From an uncultured Pelagibacteraceae bacterium (GTDB lineage: Bacteria; Pseudomonadota; Alphaproteobacteria; Pelagibacterales; Pelagibacteraceae), in the NCBI GenBank assembly GCA_902517735.1, contig CABYDK010000002.1:25001-59810 (forward strand): a DNA stretch of 34,810 nt, written 5' to 3'. A program made the translations under genes and the position numbers. Of the stretch, positions 1-9,280 are shown piece after piece. The first letter of the stretch is position 1, and each line of letters opens with the position of its first letter. The notes under the pieces were generated by a model that ran no database searches, was not told where the DNA came from, and worked only from the letters and a program-made list of their open reading frames with translations.

Positions 1-243
1 AGTTGACCCTAGTACGAGAGGACCGGGTTGAACATACCACTGGTGGACCGGTTGTAGCGCCAGCTGCAGTGCCGGGTAGCTAAGTATGGACGAGATAACT
101 GCTGAAAGCATCTAAGCGGGAAACTCACCTCAAAACTAGTTCTTCCTATAGAGCCGTGGTAGACCACCACGTTGATAGGCTGGGTGTGGAAGCGCAGTAA
201 TGCGTGTAAGCTGACCAGTACTAATAGCTCAATTGGCTTGATT
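1..243 (+). rRNA. rrl: 23S ribosomal RNA, 3' end (partial)
   Basis: This is the last part of domain VI of large-subunit rRNA. The sarcin-ricin loop core (AGTACGAGAGGACC) is at about 10-23. Further on are the conserved blocks GCTGAAAGCATCTAAG (about 101-116), GTTGATAGGC (about 171-180) and CCAGTACTAATAG (about 215-227). The 5' part lies before the window. The mature 3' end near 243 is inferred by alignment from memory with other bacterial 23S genes. Unusually, no 5S gene follows within the normal short spacer; a transporter gene begins about 100 bases downstream and the 5S lies 21.8 kb away. Confidence 0.96.
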
Positions 244-347
244 TATGCACTGAAAAAAATTTTTATCTCAATAATTATATATTTATTAAATTATTAATAG
301 TTAGGTTCACGTCAAGTTTTGAACAAAAAAATTGCTTTAAATTTAAA

Positions 348-2153
348 ATGAAAACTTTCAAAAAACTTGTATTTCTCTTAACAACAAAAGATCGTAAAAT
401 AGCAACTCTTTTAATGTTCATGATTTTAGTCATGGCTATTTTAGAAACTCTTGGTTTAATTTCTATATTACCGTTCATGGCTGTATTAGCTAACCCAGAG
501 ATAGTCGAAACAAATAATTATCTCAAAAAAATTTATGAGTGGTCAGAAATTTTAGGCGTTGAAAGTACAAGACAATTTTTATTTATATTAGGGACTTTTG
601 TTTTTTTAACTTTAGTAGTATCACTTTCATTCAAAGCTCTTACTGTTTATGTGCAAATACTTTTTAGTACATTATGCAGATATAATCTAGAACGAAGAAT
701 GATAGAAGGGTATTTAAATCAGCCTTATAGTTGGTTTTTAAGTCGTCATAGCTCTGATCTTGGTACAAATATTCTTGATGAAGTTGGCACTGTTGTTAAC
801 AAAGGAATAGGACCAATGATGGATCTTATTTCTCGTATTGTTGTTTCTGCCACAATAATTTCTTTACTTATAATAGTTGATCCAAAACTCACATTTATAG
901 TTAGTTTCACTCTTGGTTCAGTATATGCTTTGATTTATTTTTTAAGTAATAATTTTATTAAAAATTTAGGTCAATCTCGTCTTAATGCAAACAGATTAAG
1001 ATTTAATGCAATAAGCGAAGCTTTTGGAGCTATTAAGGAAATTAAAATAGGTGGGCTAGAAAATATATATATCAAAAGATATTCTAAACCAGCAAGAAAG
1101 GTATCAAAAAATCAAGCTTCGTTCGGAGTAGTGAGCCTTTTGCCTCGATATGCACTTGAAATAATTGCTTTTGGGGGAATACTACTTTTAGTGCTTTATC
1201 TCATGGTAAAGACTAACAATTTTATAAATGCAGTGCCTATTATAGCATTATATGTTTATGCTGGATATCGTTTGATGCCTTTGTTGCAAGGAATCTACAA
1301 TTCTGCAGCCCAGCTACACTTTGTTGGTCCTTCGCTAGAGTCATTATATGAAGAATTAATAAAATTCAAAAAATCAAGTTCAGATCATACTAAAGATAAA
1401 ATAAGTCTTATGAAAAATTTAAGTCTAAAAAATATTTCATATCAGTATCCTAATTCATCAAAAATTATTCTAAATAATATAAATCTAAATATTTCAGCCC
1501 AAACAAGTATTGGAATAGTAGGAGTGACGGGGAGTGGCAAAACAACAATAGTTGATATCATTCTCGGTTTACTCGAAGCTCAAAAAGGTAGTTTAGAAAT
1601 TGATGATAAAGTAATTGATAAAAATAATATTAGAGCTTGGCAAAGATCAATTGGATATGTGCCTCAGCATATTTATTTAGCAGATGACACAATAGCAGCA
1701 AATATAGCTTTTGGTGAAAATGTTGAATCAATTGATCAAAAAGCAGTGGAACATGCTGCAAAGATTGCATGCATACATGAATTTGTTGTTAATGAATTAC
1801 CTTTAAAATATCAGACTAAGGTAGGCGAACGTGGAGTTAGGTTATCAGGTGGTCAGTTACAACGAATAGGAATTGCTAGAGCACTATATCATGCCCCACA
1901 AGTGTTAATTTTAGATGAACCGACAAGCGCTCTAGATAATTTTACCGAGCAGGCAATAATGGAATCTTTGCACAATATAAGAAGTGATTTGACGATTATT
2001 ATGATTACTCATCGTATTGATACAGTAAAAAAATTAGATAATATAATCTTAATCGAAAAAGGTAGCATCAAAGGTCAAGGAACTTATGAAGAATTGATTA
2101 ATAAGAATATCAATTTTATAAGCACAAAAGATAAAGGCAAAGAAATCATATGA
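348..2153 (+). CDS. ABC transporter, fused permease-ATPase (PglK/MsbA-like glycan flippase)
   Basis: This is an ABC half-exporter of 601 residues, the usual length for a homodimeric type IV exporter. Hydrophobic membrane segments fill roughly residues 1-330, and the nucleotide-binding domain follows. The Walker A motif GVTGSGKTT is at 392-400, the signature LSGGQ at 499-503, Walker B VLILDEP at 519-525 and the H-loop histidine at 555. The overall pattern resembles MsbA/PglK-type exporters that flip lipid-linked oligosaccharides across the inner membrane, and the glycan genes around it support that substrate class. The assignment to PglK rather than a general lipid exporter is inference. The stop overlaps the next start by ATGA (2150-2153), implying translational coupling. 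The gene is less Lys-rich and less A-tract-laden than its neighbours. It is the first gene after 23S rRNA and no terminator is visible between them. Confidence 0.85.
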   Translation: MKTFKKLVFLLTTKDRKIATLLMFMILVMAILETLGLISILPFMAVLANPEIVETNNYLKKIYEWSEILGVESTRQFLFILGTFVFLTLVVSLSFKALTVYVQILFSTLCRYNLERRMIEGYLNQPYSWFLSRHSSDLGTNILDEVGTVVNKGIGPMMDLISRIVVSATIISLLIIVDPKLTFIVSFTLGSVYALIYFLSNNFIKNLGQSRLNANRLRFNAISEAFGAIKEIKIGGLENIYIKRYSKPARKVSKNQASFGVVSLLPRYALEIIAFGGILLLVLYLMVKTNNFINAVPIIALYVYAGYRLMPLLQGIYNSAAQLHFVGPSLESLYEELIKFKKSSSDHTKDKISLMKNLSLKNISYQYPNSSKIILNNINLNISAQTSIGIVGVTGSGKTTIVDIILGLLEAQKGSLEIDDKVIDKNNIRAWQRSIGYVPQHIYLADDTIAANIAFGENVESIDQKAVEHAAKIACIHEFVVNELPLKYQTKVGERGVRLSGGQLQRIGIARALYHAPQVLILDEPTSALDNFTEQAIMESLHNIRSDLTIIMITHRIDTVKKLDNIILIEKGSIKGQGTYEELINKNINFISTKDKGKEII

Positions 2154-3946
2154 TAATACTAGGTATTCATGATGGACACGATGCATCAGCATGTTTAATG
2201 ATAAATGGCAAAATAATTGCTGCTAATCAAGAGGAAAGATTTAGTAAACTTAAGGGAGAATATGGTCTACCTTTAAAAGCAATAAAATGTTGTTTAAAAC
2301 AAGGAAATATCTCAATAAAAGATATTGATGAAATTGCTGTAGCTAGCCATAAACTAAATCCTGTTTTACTTTTTATTAAAAGAAATGCAAATTTTACTGT
2401 TAATGATTGGGTAAAAGAACAAGAGGAGTATTGGTATAATGTTTTTTATCTTAAAAAGAAAAAAATCAATTATTATAAAATTTTTAAAAATAGATTTAAA
2501 AAACTTGATAAGTACTATGATTTTAAAAGTTTAATTAATTTATATAATGACAAAGATTTAATAAAAAAATTTAAACAAATTCGTTTAGAGTGTATTTCTA
2601 AGAATTTAAATTTTCCTCAAAATAAAATAAAATTTTATACTCATGAATTTTGCCATATTTATTACTCATATTATTTTTATCCTGAAAGAAAAAAAGGAAT
2701 CGCTATCACTAGTGAGGGTATAGGAGATTTTTCTAATGGTTCGGTTGGAACTATTCGAAATGATAAATATAAATTAAACTCATATACTAAAAAAAATCAC
2801 TTAGGTCATATTTACCAATATATTACTTTACTTTTAGGAATGAAGCCAAATCAGCATGAATATAAAACTATGGGACTAGCACCCTATGCTTCATTTTACG
2901 AAATAAATAAAATATTTCCATTACTAGATAAAGTATTAAAAATTAAAAATTTAAACATTACTTTTAACAAAAAACCCAAAGATCTTTATTTCCATTTTAA
3001 AAAAGTATTTCATGGTGCTAGATTTGATGGTATCGCAGGAGCAGTACAAAAATTTATTGAATTAAAATTATTACAATGGTTCTTGATGTGTAAAAAGAAG
3101 TTAAGAATAAATAGATTTTATTTTTCAGGAGGTGTTGCACAAAATATCAAAGCTGCTATGTTTTTAAATAAGTCTAAAAAACTAGGAAAGATAATCGTAC
3201 CTCCAGCCGCGGGTGATAGTACTTTATCAATTGGTGCTTGTTATCATTCTATGCATTTAAAAAATCTTAATGATTACAAAAAAGTGAGACTATCTCCTAT
3301 AAAAACCATGTATCTTGGATATAAAAATAATTCTAAAGATATCGAAAATTATATTAGTAAGAATAGATTAAATAAAAAATTTAAAGTAATTAAGAATTAT
3401 AAACAAGATAGAGTTGCAAAGATAATTTCTCAAGGCAAAATAATTGGAAGATGTTGTGGTGGCATGGAATTTGGTTTAAGAGCACTTGGTAACAGATCTA
3501 TTCTAGCTGACCCAAGAAAATTTGAAACAGTAGCAAAAATTAATCAAAAAATTAAGAAAAGAGATTTTTGGATGCCTTTTACTCCTTCTATATTATTTGA
3601 AGATAGAAAAAAATTTTACAAAAATCCTAAAAATTTAAATGCTAAATTTATGAGTATGGCTTTTGAAACAACGGAGTTTGGTAGAAAAAATTTGAAAGCA
3701 GCAATTCATCCTGCTGATTTTACAATAAGGCCACAAACTGTAAAAAAAGAGGATAATAAAAGTTATTACGATCTGATTAAATCTTTTAAAAAAATTACCA
3801 AAATAGGCGCTTTACTAAATACCAGTTTAAACTTACATGGTATGCCGATAGCTTTAAATCACATAGATGCTTTGTATATTTTAAAAAATTCTGATCTAGA
3901 TGCAATGGTATTTGATAAAGTAATTGTTTTAAAAAAAAATCTATAG
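2150..3946 (+). CDS. Carbamoyltransferase, NodU/CmcH/TobZ family
   Basis: The predicted enzyme transfers a carbamoyl group from carbamoyl phosphate to a hydroxyl of a sugar. The N-terminus MIILGIHDGHDASACL with QEERFSKLKGEYGLP at about 30-45 is the family's ASKHA-type nucleotide-binding start. A C-terminal YrdC-like domain carries EFGLRALGNRSILADPR followed by the INQKIKKRDFWMPFTPS block. NTSLNLHGMPI near the end is also typical. The length of 598 residues fits the family. The acceptor cannot be read from sequence; within this locus a surface sugar is the likely target. It overlaps the upstream transporter by 4 bases and runs tail-to-tail into the reverse-strand methyltransferase, sharing 6 bases at 3941-3946. 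Confidence 0.88.
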   Translation: MIILGIHDGHDASACLMINGKIIAANQEERFSKLKGEYGLPLKAIKCCLKQGNISIKDIDEIAVASHKLNPVLLFIKRNANFTVNDWVKEQEEYWYNVFYLKKKKINYYKIFKNRFKKLDKYYDFKSLINLYNDKDLIKKFKQIRLECISKNLNFPQNKIKFYTHEFCHIYYSYYFYPERKKGIAITSEGIGDFSNGSVGTIRNDKYKLNSYTKKNHLGHIYQYITLLLGMKPNQHEYKTMGLAPYASFYEINKIFPLLDKVLKIKNLNITFNKKPKDLYFHFKKVFHGARFDGIAGAVQKFIELKLLQWFLMCKKKLRINRFYFSGGVAQNIKAAMFLNKSKKLGKIIVPPAAGDSTLSIGACYHSMHLKNLNDYKKVRLSPIKTMYLGYKNNSKDIENYISKNRLNKKFKVIKNYKQDRVAKIISQGKIIGRCCGGMEFGLRALGNRSILADPRKFETVAKINQKIKKRDFWMPFTPSILFEDRKKFYKNPKNLNAKFMSMAFETTEFGRKNLKAAIHPADFTIRPQTVKKEDNKSYYDLIKSFKKITKIGALLNTSLNLHGMPIALNHIDALYILKNSDLDAMVFDKVIVLKKNL

Positions 3947-4639
3947 CTTTTTTGCTTTTATAAAATAAAACTTCCTAATTATATTAAGTCCATTTGCTAA
4001 AACTTTTCTTCTATTCTGCTCATATAAAAAAAATGAACTCAGAGGATTTTTATTTTTTTTTAAATTTATTTTAGGTATAAATTTTTTTTTTGAAATCTTA
4101 TAGCCTTTTTTTTTAAGATATGACTCTATTTCATTCAATGAGTGCATATTAAGTCCTGGTTGTTTTTCCCCGTTTTTTAAATTGTATTTAACATACACAT
4201 TATAATTATTTTCACTAAAACCAGAAAACAAAGAAATTATCCCATTTTTATTTAAGTAACGATCCATTTTGTTTAAAAATTGTTTATAATTATCAAAAAA
4301 ACTTATTACTCCCCAAATTAGAATTAAATCAAATTTATTTTTACTTTTAAATTTTTGTATTTCTTGTTTTCTGAATTCAAAATTCTTATAATTATTTTTT
4401 TTATAAAATTGATTTGACATATTTATCATATCTTGATCATTATCTACCCCAAAGTAACTTCCATTGTAATTAAGTTTTTTTAACGCATATAAAGCTTGGC
4501 CGGCTCCACTACCTATATCTAAAATTTTATTTACTTTTTTTAAAGTAATTTCTTTAAAACCTTCTTTGATACGTTCATACCCTGCTAACTTTGGAATATT
4601 TGAATTTCCATATTTTAAATTTTTTATTTTGTTTTTCAT
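3941..4639 (-). CDS. Class I SAM-dependent methyltransferase
   Basis: This is a 232-residue Rossmann-type methyltransferase. The SAM-binding motif I, ILDIGSGAG, is at 39-47, and an acidic residue for the ribose follows in FGVDNDQDMI (about 68-77). Motif IV-like LILIWGVISFF is near 105-115. The target is unknown. It lies 2 bases downstream of the formyltransferase gene on the same strand, so the two form a reverse-strand pair, plausibly modifying the same amino sugar. The C-terminus is strongly basic. Its last codons overlap the end of the convergent carbamoyltransferase gene. Confidence 0.8.
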   Translation of the reverse strand: MKNKIKNLKYGNSNIPKLAGYERIKEGFKEITLKKVNKILDIGSGAGQALYALKKLNYNGSYFGVDNDQDMINMSNQFYKKNNYKNFEFRKQEIQKFKSKNKFDLILIWGVISFFDNYKQFLNKMDRYLNKNGIISLFSGFSENNYNVYVKYNLKNGEKQPGLNMHSLNEIESYLKKKGYKISKKKFIPKINLKKNKNPLSSFFLYEQNRRKVLANGLNIIRKFYFIKAKKL

Positions 4640-4641
4640 AG

Positions 4642-5493
4642 TTAATCCACTTTAAAACTTAATAACTTTAGCGAAGTATCTTTACAACCTAAAATTATAG
4701 ATCTTTTATTATATTTTATTGTTCCAGGTTTGATTTTTCTATTGAAAATTTTGGCTTTATTTATAATTATTTTTTTTTTACTGTTTATGAAATAAGGATG
4801 AGGATAAGGTTTTTTTAAAGCCTTTATCATTGCAAGAACTTTTAACGCGGGAGTTTCTTCGGGTAGAAATAAACTATCTTTTTCTGTTCTTTGGCTCCAA
4901 TATTTTGCATACTTATTATTTTGAGCTTTAAGTTTCTTATTTTTTTTTAAATCAAATATAGATTTCAAAACTAGCTTTGGAAAAATTGAATTGGAAATTT
5001 TGTGAACTTTTAAAATATCATAATTTTTATTTAAAAATTTTGTTTCGTTAATAATTTTACCTTTGTCTATTCCTTTAGAAACTTTTATAATAGATAAGCC
5101 TATATATTTTTCTCTATTAATAATTTGCCAATTGAGAGGGGAGCCACCTCTATATTTTGGTAATTTACCTGCATGGCAATTTATCATGCCGTATTTTGAT
5201 AAGTTTAAATAACTTTTTGGAAATATATAAGGAAAGCCACAAATTATAATTAAATCCATTTTTTTTATAAAGTTTTTGATATTTTTTTTTTTTAAATTTC
5301 TTATTATTTGATAGGGAATATCAAATTTTCTTATTCTTTCATAAATTTTTTCATTTAGGAACTTTTTTGAGAGAAAAATTTTATCAATTTTGATTTTTTT
5401 GTTTTTAAAAAACTTAATTAATTCAAATCCCCTTTCACCATTCATAAATAATGATATTTTGAAATGTATTTCTTTATTGAAATTATTCATCAT
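4642..5493 (-). CDS. Formyltransferase-fold enzyme (probable sugar N-formyltransferase)
   Basis: The protein has the N10-formyl-tetrahydrofolate transferase fold shared by Fmt, ArnA and sugar N-formyltransferases. The catalytic triad is intact: Asn105 and His107 in INCHAGKLPKYRGG, and Asp143 in SKGIDKGKI, nearly the same numbering as E. coli Fmt (106/108/144). At 283 residues it is shorter than Fmt. Its setting in a sugar locus, rather than beside def or rsm genes, points to formylation of an amino sugar. The C-terminal third has a small beta-rich portion (about 215-283) like the second domain of the family. The start is taken at the first of two consecutive ATG codons. The gene is divergent from the cytidylyltransferase gene, with 48 bases between them. 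Confidence 0.82.
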   Translation of the reverse strand: MMNNFNKEIHFKISLFMNGERGFELIKFFKNKKIKIDKIFLSKKFLNEKIYERIRKFDIPYQIIRNLKKKNIKNFIKKMDLIIICGFPYIFPKSYLNLSKYGMINCHAGKLPKYRGGSPLNWQIINREKYIGLSIIKVSKGIDKGKIINETKFLNKNYDILKVHKISNSIFPKLVLKSIFDLKKNKKLKAQNNKYAKYWSQRTEKDSLFLPEETPALKVLAMIKALKKPYPHPYFINSKKKIIINKAKIFNRKIKPGTIKYNKRSIILGCKDTSLKLLSFKVD

Positions 5494-5541
5494 GTGTCTT
5501 AATCATTAATACTATTTTAAAAAAAATAAATTAAAACCTTT
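5494..5541. promoter_or_regulatory. Divergent intergenic region, likely two outward promoters
   Basis: The 48-base gap separates the reverse-strand formyltransferase from the forward cytidylyltransferase. It is the only place from which both operons can start locally. The sequence is A/T-rich with many partial -10-like hexamers, so no single promoter can be fixed by eye. Confidence 0.35.
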
Positions 5542-6225
5542 TTGACTACAGCAATTATACAAGTGAGGCTTAATTCTAAAAGATTGCCTGGGAAGGCCTT
5601 GCTTAAAATCAACAATAAAACAATATTACAGAATATTATAGACAGATTAAAAAAATCTAAATCTATAAAAAAAATAATTGTATCAACTTCTGATAATAAT
5701 AGTGACTATCCGATAGTTCGTTTTTGTAAAAAAAATAAAATATTATTTTTTAAAGGATCATTAAATCATGTTTTCAATAGAGTAAAAAAGACCTCAAAAA
5801 AATTTAAATTAAACTATTTTTTAAGGGTTTGTGCTGACAGCCCGTTAATTGATCCAGTTTTAATTGATAGATGTATAAAAAAATATATCAATGGATATTA
5901 CGATATTGTTACTAATAAATTTCCAAGATCGTACCCAAAAGGACAAACAGTTGAAGTTATTAAGGTGAGTGCATTAAACAAAATTAATGAAAAAAATTTG
6001 ACTAGAAAACAAAAAGAGCATTTTACGAAATATTTTTATGATAACCCAAAAGAATTCAAAATTTATAATTTGAATTTTCCAAAACAAAAAAAATATGTTT
6101 CTATGGCATTAGATAACAAAACGAACTTTTATTTTTTGAGAAAATTAAGCAAAAAATATAAAAACAATATTAATAATTTGTCTTTAAATCGATTAATAAA
6201 AATTTATGAAAAAAAAAATATTTAA
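5542..6225 (+). CDS. SpsF-type cytidylyltransferase (acylneuraminate/KDO cytidylyltransferase family)
   Basis: The predicted role is CMP activation of a 3-deoxy-nonulosonic or related sugar. The N-terminal nucleotide-binding signature TAIIQVRLNSKRLPGKAL starts at residue 2. RVCADSPLIDP near 95-105 is the family's second conserved block with the metal-binding aspartate. The 227-residue length fits SpsF-like enzymes. The start codon is TTG at 5542; this start places the signature at the usual N-terminal position and no ATG precedes it. It opens a forward run that also contains a NeuB-type synthase, which supports the assignment. It overlaps the next gene by 20 bases. The true nucleotide and sugar are not proven by sequence. 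Confidence 0.82.
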   Translation: MTTAIIQVRLNSKRLPGKALLKINNKTILQNIIDRLKKSKSIKKIIVSTSDNNSDYPIVRFCKKNKILFFKGSLNHVFNRVKKTSKKFKLNYFLRVCADSPLIDPVLIDRCIKKYINGYYDIVTNKFPRSYPKGQTVEVIKVSALNKINEKNLTRKQKEHFTKYFYDNPKEFKIYNLNFPKQKKYVSMALDNKTNFYFLRKLSKKYKNNINNLSLNRLIKIYEKKNI

Positions 6226-7201
6226 TGCTGCAGTAATTGGTTTAGGTGTTGGTATACATCATGTCAATGCTTTAGAGAAACATTCTAACTGCCGAGTAAA
6301 AAAAGTTTATGATTTTAAAAAATCAATTCAAACCAAATTTAAAAAAAATTTTCCTTATATTGAATTTGCTAAAAACGAAAATGAAATTTTTCAAGATAAA
6401 GAAATTAACATAGTCTCTATAGCTAGCTACGATAATTTCCATTATAATCAAATAATAAAGTGTATTAAATATAAAAAAAACATAATTGTAGAAAAACCAA
6501 TTTGTTTAACTCAAAAACAATTAAGTTCTATTAATAACTTATTAAAAAAAACAAATTTAAAAATAACTTCAAATATGGTTTTAAGAACTACAGGTTTATT
6601 CAGAGAAATAAAAAAAAAAACTTTAAATAAAGATATAATTTCTATAGAAGCAGATTATTTATGGGGAAGGTCTCATAAGTTATATCAATGGAGATCCAAG
6701 ATAAATGATTATTCAATAATTCATGGATGTGCTATTCATGTTATTGATTTAGTTTTATGGTTATTAGAAAAAAAACCGATTAAAGTTTATGCAATAGGAA
6801 ATAATATTGGAGTAGATTCAAAAAAATTTAAGAAAAACTCTTATGTAATTATTCTTTTGAAATATAACAATAAATTAATTGTCAAAATTACAGCGAATGC
6901 TATCTCAGTGTTTCCACATTTTCATGAATTAAAAATTTACTCTAAAAATTCATCAATAATTCATAATTTACAAGGATCTATTGAAATAATAGGAAATAAA
7001 AAAAAGAAAAAATTATCTTCAAATTATCCCGACAAAAAAAGCAGGTTTAATATAATTCATAGTTTTGTAGACAATTTAAAAAATAGATATACTAGATCTA
7101 TAGTTGATAAAAAAGACATTATGAATTCTATGAGTATATCTTTAGCAGCTGAAAAATCTTTAAAAACAGGAAAAGAAATTGAAATAAAATATGAAAATTA
7201 A
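6206..7201 (+). CDS. Gfo/Idh/MocA-family oxidoreductase
   Basis: This is an NAD(P)-dependent sugar dehydrogenase of 331 residues. The N-terminal Rossmann fingerprint is AVIGLGVGIHHV (9-20), and the family's EKP cofactor/catalytic motif is at Glu96-Lys97-Pro98. A C-terminal alpha/beta domain with IHGCAIHVIDLVLW (about 173-186) supplies the expected active-site histidine region. In related loci (for example PtmA/PtmB-type or WbpB-like systems) such enzymes oxidise a sugar before transamination, and an aminotransferase gene follows directly here, overlapping by 11 bases. The exact substrate is unknown. Confidence 0.85.
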   Translation: MKKKIFNAAVIGLGVGIHHVNALEKHSNCRVKKVYDFKKSIQTKFKKNFPYIEFAKNENEIFQDKEINIVSIASYDNFHYNQIIKCIKYKKNIIVEKPICLTQKQLSSINNLLKKTNLKITSNMVLRTTGLFREIKKKTLNKDIISIEADYLWGRSHKLYQWRSKINDYSIIHGCAIHVIDLVLWLLEKKPIKVYAIGNNIGVDSKKFKKNSYVIILLKYNNKLIVKITANAISVFPHFHELKIYSKNSSIIHNLQGSIEIIGNKKKKKLSSNYPDKKSRFNIIHSFVDNLKNRYTRSIVDKKDIMNSMSISLAAEKSLKTGKEIEIKYEN

Positions 7202-8276
7202 TTTTTCAAATAATAAAATAAAAAAACAAGATATTAAACAGGTTGAAAAAATTTTAAAAAGCGGGTGGTTAACTCACGGCAAAAATACAATTAATTTTGA
7301 AAACGAATTTAAAAAATTTACGGGAGTCAAATTTGCAATTACTGTCTCAAGCTGTACCGCTGGATTGCACCTATCTTGCTTAGCATTGAATTTAAAAAAA
7401 GGTGATGAGGTAATTGTTCCATCACAAACTCATGTGGCTACTGCGCATGCAGTTAAATTAACTGGTGCTACGCCAATTTTTTGTGATGTTGATTATCTAA
7501 CAGGATTAATAAATCCTAATAAAATCAAAAAGTTAATTACTAAAAAAACTAAAGCTATAATAATAGTACATATCAACGGTTTTTCTTGTGATATTGAGGA
7601 AATAAAAAAAATTTGTAAATTAAAAAAGATAAAGATCATTGAAGATTGTGCACATGGTCTAGGTACCTTATATAAAAAGAAACATGTTGGAAATTTTGGA
7701 ATTTCAGGAGTTTTCTCTTTTTATCCAACAAAACAAATAACCACTGGAGAAGGAGGAATGCTTATAACGAATAATAAAGAATTTGCAAAAAAAATTAGAT
7801 CCATTAAAGCTTTTGGAATTGATAAGGATATAACCCAGAGAAAAATTCCTGGATACTATGATGTGAAGGAATTGGGAATAAATTATCGTATGACTGATTT
7901 TCAGGCTGTAATTGGCTATAAGCAATTAAAAAGATATCCTAAAGAACTAGTTTTAAGAAAAAAAAATGCGAAATATTTATATTCACTTTTACAAAATGTA
8001 AAAAATATAAAATTACCTAAATTTAATGAGGACTATTCTTATTTTATTTTTCCTATACATTCTAATTTGAGAAAAGATTTAATGGAGAAATTAAAAAAAA
8101 AAAAGATTGGTTTTAGTATTCATTACGCTAAAGCACTTAATCAAATGACTTATTATAAAAAAAAATCCTGTAAAATGGTAAATGCAGAAAAGTATGCTAA
8201 AACAAATATATCTTTACCAATTTATGGTGAGCTATCAAAAAAAAAATTAAATTATATTTTTAAGGTTTTAAAATGA
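7191..8276 (+). CDS. DegT/DnrJ/EryC1/StrS-family sugar aminotransferase
   Basis: This is a PLP-dependent aminotransferase acting on a keto-sugar nucleotide, 361 residues and full length. The PLP Schiff-base lysine is Lys181 in FYPTKQITTGEGGM. The pyridine-nitrogen Asp152 is in EDCAHGLG, and the phosphate-binding SSCTAGLH is at 53-60. The pattern is close to PseC/LegC/SpsC enzymes. Its place between an oxidoreductase and an epimerase, with a NeuB synthase downstream, suggests it installs an amino group on the precursor of a nonulosonic acid. The start lies inside the previous gene (11-base overlap), and the stop shares ATGA with the next start. Confidence 0.9.
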   Translation: MKINFSNNKIKKQDIKQVEKILKSGWLTHGKNTINFENEFKKFTGVKFAITVSSCTAGLHLSCLALNLKKGDEVIVPSQTHVATAHAVKLTGATPIFCDVDYLTGLINPNKIKKLITKKTKAIIIVHINGFSCDIEEIKKICKLKKIKIIEDCAHGLGTLYKKKHVGNFGISGVFSFYPTKQITTGEGGMLITNNKEFAKKIRSIKAFGIDKDITQRKIPGYYDVKELGINYRMTDFQAVIGYKQLKRYPKELVLRKKNAKYLYSLLQNVKNIKLPKFNEDYSYFIFPIHSNLRKDLMEKLKKKKIGFSIHYAKALNQMTYYKKKSCKMVNAEKYAKTNISLPIYGELSKKKLNYIFKVLK

Positions 8277-9280
8277 AATCTAAGAAAAGAGTATTATTAG
8301 TTGGAGGTTTAGGATTTATAGGACACAATTTAGCACTTAAATTAAAACAAGATTTTGAACCTATTGTAGTTGACGGTTTAAATGTAAATAATTATCTAAA
8401 TTTTGCTGACCCAGATGTTAAAAATAGAGATCTATACTCAACAATTTTACACACAAGAATTAAATTGTTAAATAAAAATAACATTAAGATGATAGTGCAA
8501 GATGCTAGAGATTATCATCAGATGTCGAAAATTTATAATGAATATAAACCAAGTATTATTATTCACTTAGCAGCTGTATCGCATGCTAATAAATCCAATA
8601 AAGATCCACACAATACATTTGACCACAGTTTAAGAACACTTGAGAACACACTTGATATTGCTAAATCGAATAAAACACATGTAATATATTTATCTTCTAG
8701 TATGGTTTATGGAGATTTTAAGGGCGAGACGGCTGTAGAGAGTCAAAACTGTAACCCAATTGGTATCTATGGTTCTCTAAAAATGGCCGGAGAAATTATA
8801 GTGAAATCATATAATCAAGTTTTTAATTTGCCATACACAATAATAAGACCTTCAGCGCTATATGGTGAAAGATGTGTTAGCAGAAGGGTTGGACAAATCT
8901 TTATTGAAAATGCAATTCAAAATAAAGAAATAACAATTAACGGCAGTGGAGATGCAAGACTAGATTTTACCTATATTGATGATTTTATTATAGGTATAAT
9001 GCTTTGTTGCAAAAAAAAAAGTGCGAGAAATCAAACCTTTAATCTAACCTATGGTAATGGAAGAAAAATTTCTGATTTAATTAATATTATTAAGAAAAAA
9101 TACCCTAAAATAAAGATTGTAAAAAAAAATAAAGAGGCTTTTACACCTGAAAGAGGTACTCTTAGTATTGATAAAGCAAAAAAATTACTGGGATATAAAC
9201 CATCTTTTCCAATAGATAAAGGTTATAAAAAATATTTAAAATGGTACCAAACTTTTTGGAAAAATGAATTTTCTAAATAA
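8273..9280 (+). CDS. NAD-dependent epimerase/dehydratase (extended SDR)
   Basis: This is an extended short-chain dehydrogenase of 335 residues. The nucleotide-binding glycine motif GGLGFIG is at 11-17, and the catalytic Tyr166 and Lys170 are in IYGSLKMAGE. SSSMVYGD about 30 residues earlier provides the catalytic Ser. The C-terminal GSGDARLDFTYIDD is typical of UDP/GDP-sugar epimerases and 4,6-dehydratases. Which of these reactions it performs cannot be decided by eye. It is translationally coupled to the aminotransferase (4-base overlap) and overlaps the synthase gene by 17 bases. Confidence 0.87.
   Translation: MKSKKRVLLVGGLGFIGHNLALKLKQDFEPIVVDGLNVNNYLNFADPDVKNRDLYSTILHTRIKLLNKNNIKMIVQDARDYHQMSKIYNEYKPSIIIHLAAVSHANKSNKDPHNTFDHSLRTLENTLDIAKSNKTHVIYLSSSMVYGDFKGETAVESQNCNPIGIYGSLKMAGEIIVKSYNQVFNLPYTIIRPSALYGERCVSRRVGQIFIENAIQNKEITINGSGDARLDFTYIDDFIIGIMLCCKKKSARNQTFNLTYGNGRKISDLINIIKKKYPKIKIVKKNKEAFTPERGTLSIDKAKKLLGYKPSFPIDKGYKKYLKWYQTFWKNEFSK

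Noticed and set aside
300-332. Inverted repeat GTTCA...TGAAC after the 23S as a terminator
   Set aside because: The stem is only five pairs and is followed by A's, not T's, in the direction of 23S transcription.
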